Shown: positions 42,434-43,117 of the stretch, piece by piece
Numbering within the stretch: position 1 is the stretch's first letter
How the letters are laid out: each line of letters begins with the position of its first letter
Origin: Thioalkalivibrio sp.
Lineage (GTDB): Bacteria; Pseudomonadota; Gammaproteobacteria; Ectothiorhodospirales; Ectothiorhodospiraceae
Reading direction: 5' to 3'
Assembly: GCF_007692535.1 (NCBI RefSeq)
Contig: NZ_REBW01000135.1
Coordinates: 1-43,117 of the forward strand
Length of the DNA stretch: 43,117 nt
Position numbers and translations under genes: made by a program
The notes under the pieces: generated by a model
What the model was told of the DNA's origin: nothing
Seen by the model: the letters and a program-made list of their open reading frames with translations, nothing else
The model's database searches: none

Positions 42434-43117
42434 TCAGGCCGGGCGCCCTCCTTTGCGCAGCAGGATCGAGGCGAACGCGGGCAGCAGGACCAGCGCCGCG
42501 AGCATGTTCACCAGGAACATGAAGGCCATCAACAGGCCCATGTCGGCCTGGAACTTCAGCGCCGAGAGCATCCAGGTTCCGACACCCACGCTCATGGTCG
42601 CTGCGGTGAACATCACCGCAGTGCCCCGCTGGCGCAGGGCCTGGAAGAAGGCCTCGGGCAGGTCGTCGCCGTGGCCGAAGCGGTAGGACATCCGCTCGTA
42701 GAGATAGATGCCGTAATCGACGCCGATACCGACCGCGATCGCGAGCACCGGCAGCGTCGACACCTTCAGGCCGATATCGAGCAGCGCCATCAGCGCGCTG
42801 CACATCACCGCGACGATGGACAGTGGCAGCACGATGCACAGGGTGGCGCGCCAGGAACGGAATTCCGCGAAGAACAGCAGGCTGATCGCGCCGAAGACCA
42901 GCAGCAGCATCGTCACCGCCGCGGCATCCACCGCCTCGTTGGTCGCGGCCATCACGCCCACGTTGCCCGAGGCGAGCAGGAAGTCGAGCCGGTCGGACGG
43001 GTTCTGGTCCCGGAAACGCTTCACTTCGTCGACCACGTGGGCGATGGTCGCGCCGTCGTGATCGCGGGTGAAGATCAGGATCTGCATCGCGCTGCAGTCC
43101 GTGTTCAGCAGGCCGGT
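42434..43117 (-). CDS. RND/MMPL-family exporter, C-terminal part (partial)
   Basis: The reading frame stays open to the right edge of the window, so the 5' end is missing; the visible 227 codons are the C-terminal part. At least five transmembrane helices are visible: AAAVTMLLLVFGAISLLFFAE, LCIVLPLSIVAVMCSALMAL, VLAIAVGIGVDYGIYLYERM, the VMFTAATMSVGVGTWMLS stretch, and MAFMFLVNMLAALVLLPAFA. The IGVDYGIYLYERM segment with its Asp is the RND/MMPL helix-4-like motif of proton-driven transporters, and the final cytoplasmic LLRKGGRPA tail is typical. Hydrophobe or lipid export is likely; the substrate is unknown. It is 149 bases downstream of nothing on its strand here and 150 bases from the yhaO start. 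Confidence 0.85.
   Translation of the reverse strand, partial: TGLLNTDCSAMQILIFTRDHDGATIAHVVDEVKRFRDQNPSDRLDFLLASGNVGVMAATNEAVDAAAVTMLLLVFGAISLLFFAEFRSWRATLCIVLPLSIVAVMCSALMALLDIGLKVSTLPVLAIAVGIGVDYGIYLYERMSYRFGHGDDLPEAFFQALRQRGTAVMFTAATMSVGVGTWMLSALKFQADMGLLMAFMFLVNMLAALVLLPAFASILLRKGGRPA

Overview
The window looks like chromosomal DNA of a GC-rich gammaproteobacterium. A free-living, storage-accumulating lineage such as Chromatiales/Ectothiorhodospiraceae is my best guess; this is inference from gene families (proteobacterial GltBD, YehS/DUF1456, DUF4197, SIMPL, YhaN/YhaO, REP-like repeats) and not a database match. Most of the window is densely packed core metabolism. No phage, transposase, CRISPR array or rRNA operon is visible. 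The only clearly accessory-looking stretch is about 15.0-19.2 kb, around a tRNA-Ala gene.

Layout: (1) 0-4.2 kb is a polyphosphate module, with ppk1 converging on a sixA-ppx pair. (2) 4.4-7.9 kb holds an EgtC-like class II amidotransferase, a periplasmic SIMPL protein, a membrane-anchored unknown, a Sel1-repeat protein and a 60-aa membrane protein, ending in a palindromic intergenic repeat. (3) 8.1-14.9 kb is a glycogen module: glgC, a GH57 glucan-active enzyme and malQ overlap end to end on the minus strand, divergent from glgB. (4) 14.9-19.2 kb has tRNA-Ala(CGC) with a terminator, a roughly 290-bp foldback repeat with perfect 20-bp inverted ends, a CPBP protease, two minus-strand lipoprotein genes (an SLT transglycosylase-like protein and a patatin), then a gene-free kilobase with a REP pair, a diverged copy of the foldback arm and what looks like NtrC/sigma-54 control DNA. 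(5) 19.2-31 kb is nitrogen assimilation: type III glutamine synthetase, a small unknown, yehS, an FAD oxidoreductase, and a minus-strand gltB-gltD-CBS unit. (6) 31-37.4 kb has a methyltransferase, a PilZ protein with an AT-rich leader, an outer-membrane barrel, trpB2, an orphan MotA/MotB-like stator pair and a DUF4197 protein. (7) 37.4-43.1 kb has the SbcCD-like yhaO-yhaN pair and the 3' end of an RND/MMPL exporter gene that runs off the right edge.

How they fit together: polyphosphate and glycogen enzymes point to a cell that banks phosphate, energy and carbon. Type III GS plus GltBD can form a complete GS-GOGAT cycle, and the GS gene carries sequence signals expected of nitrogen-limitation control. 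The most interesting items are the candidate NtrC/sigma-54 promoter of the type III GS gene, the foldback repeat family flanking the envelope gene block, and the orphan stator pair. I found no convincing wholly new multi-gene system.
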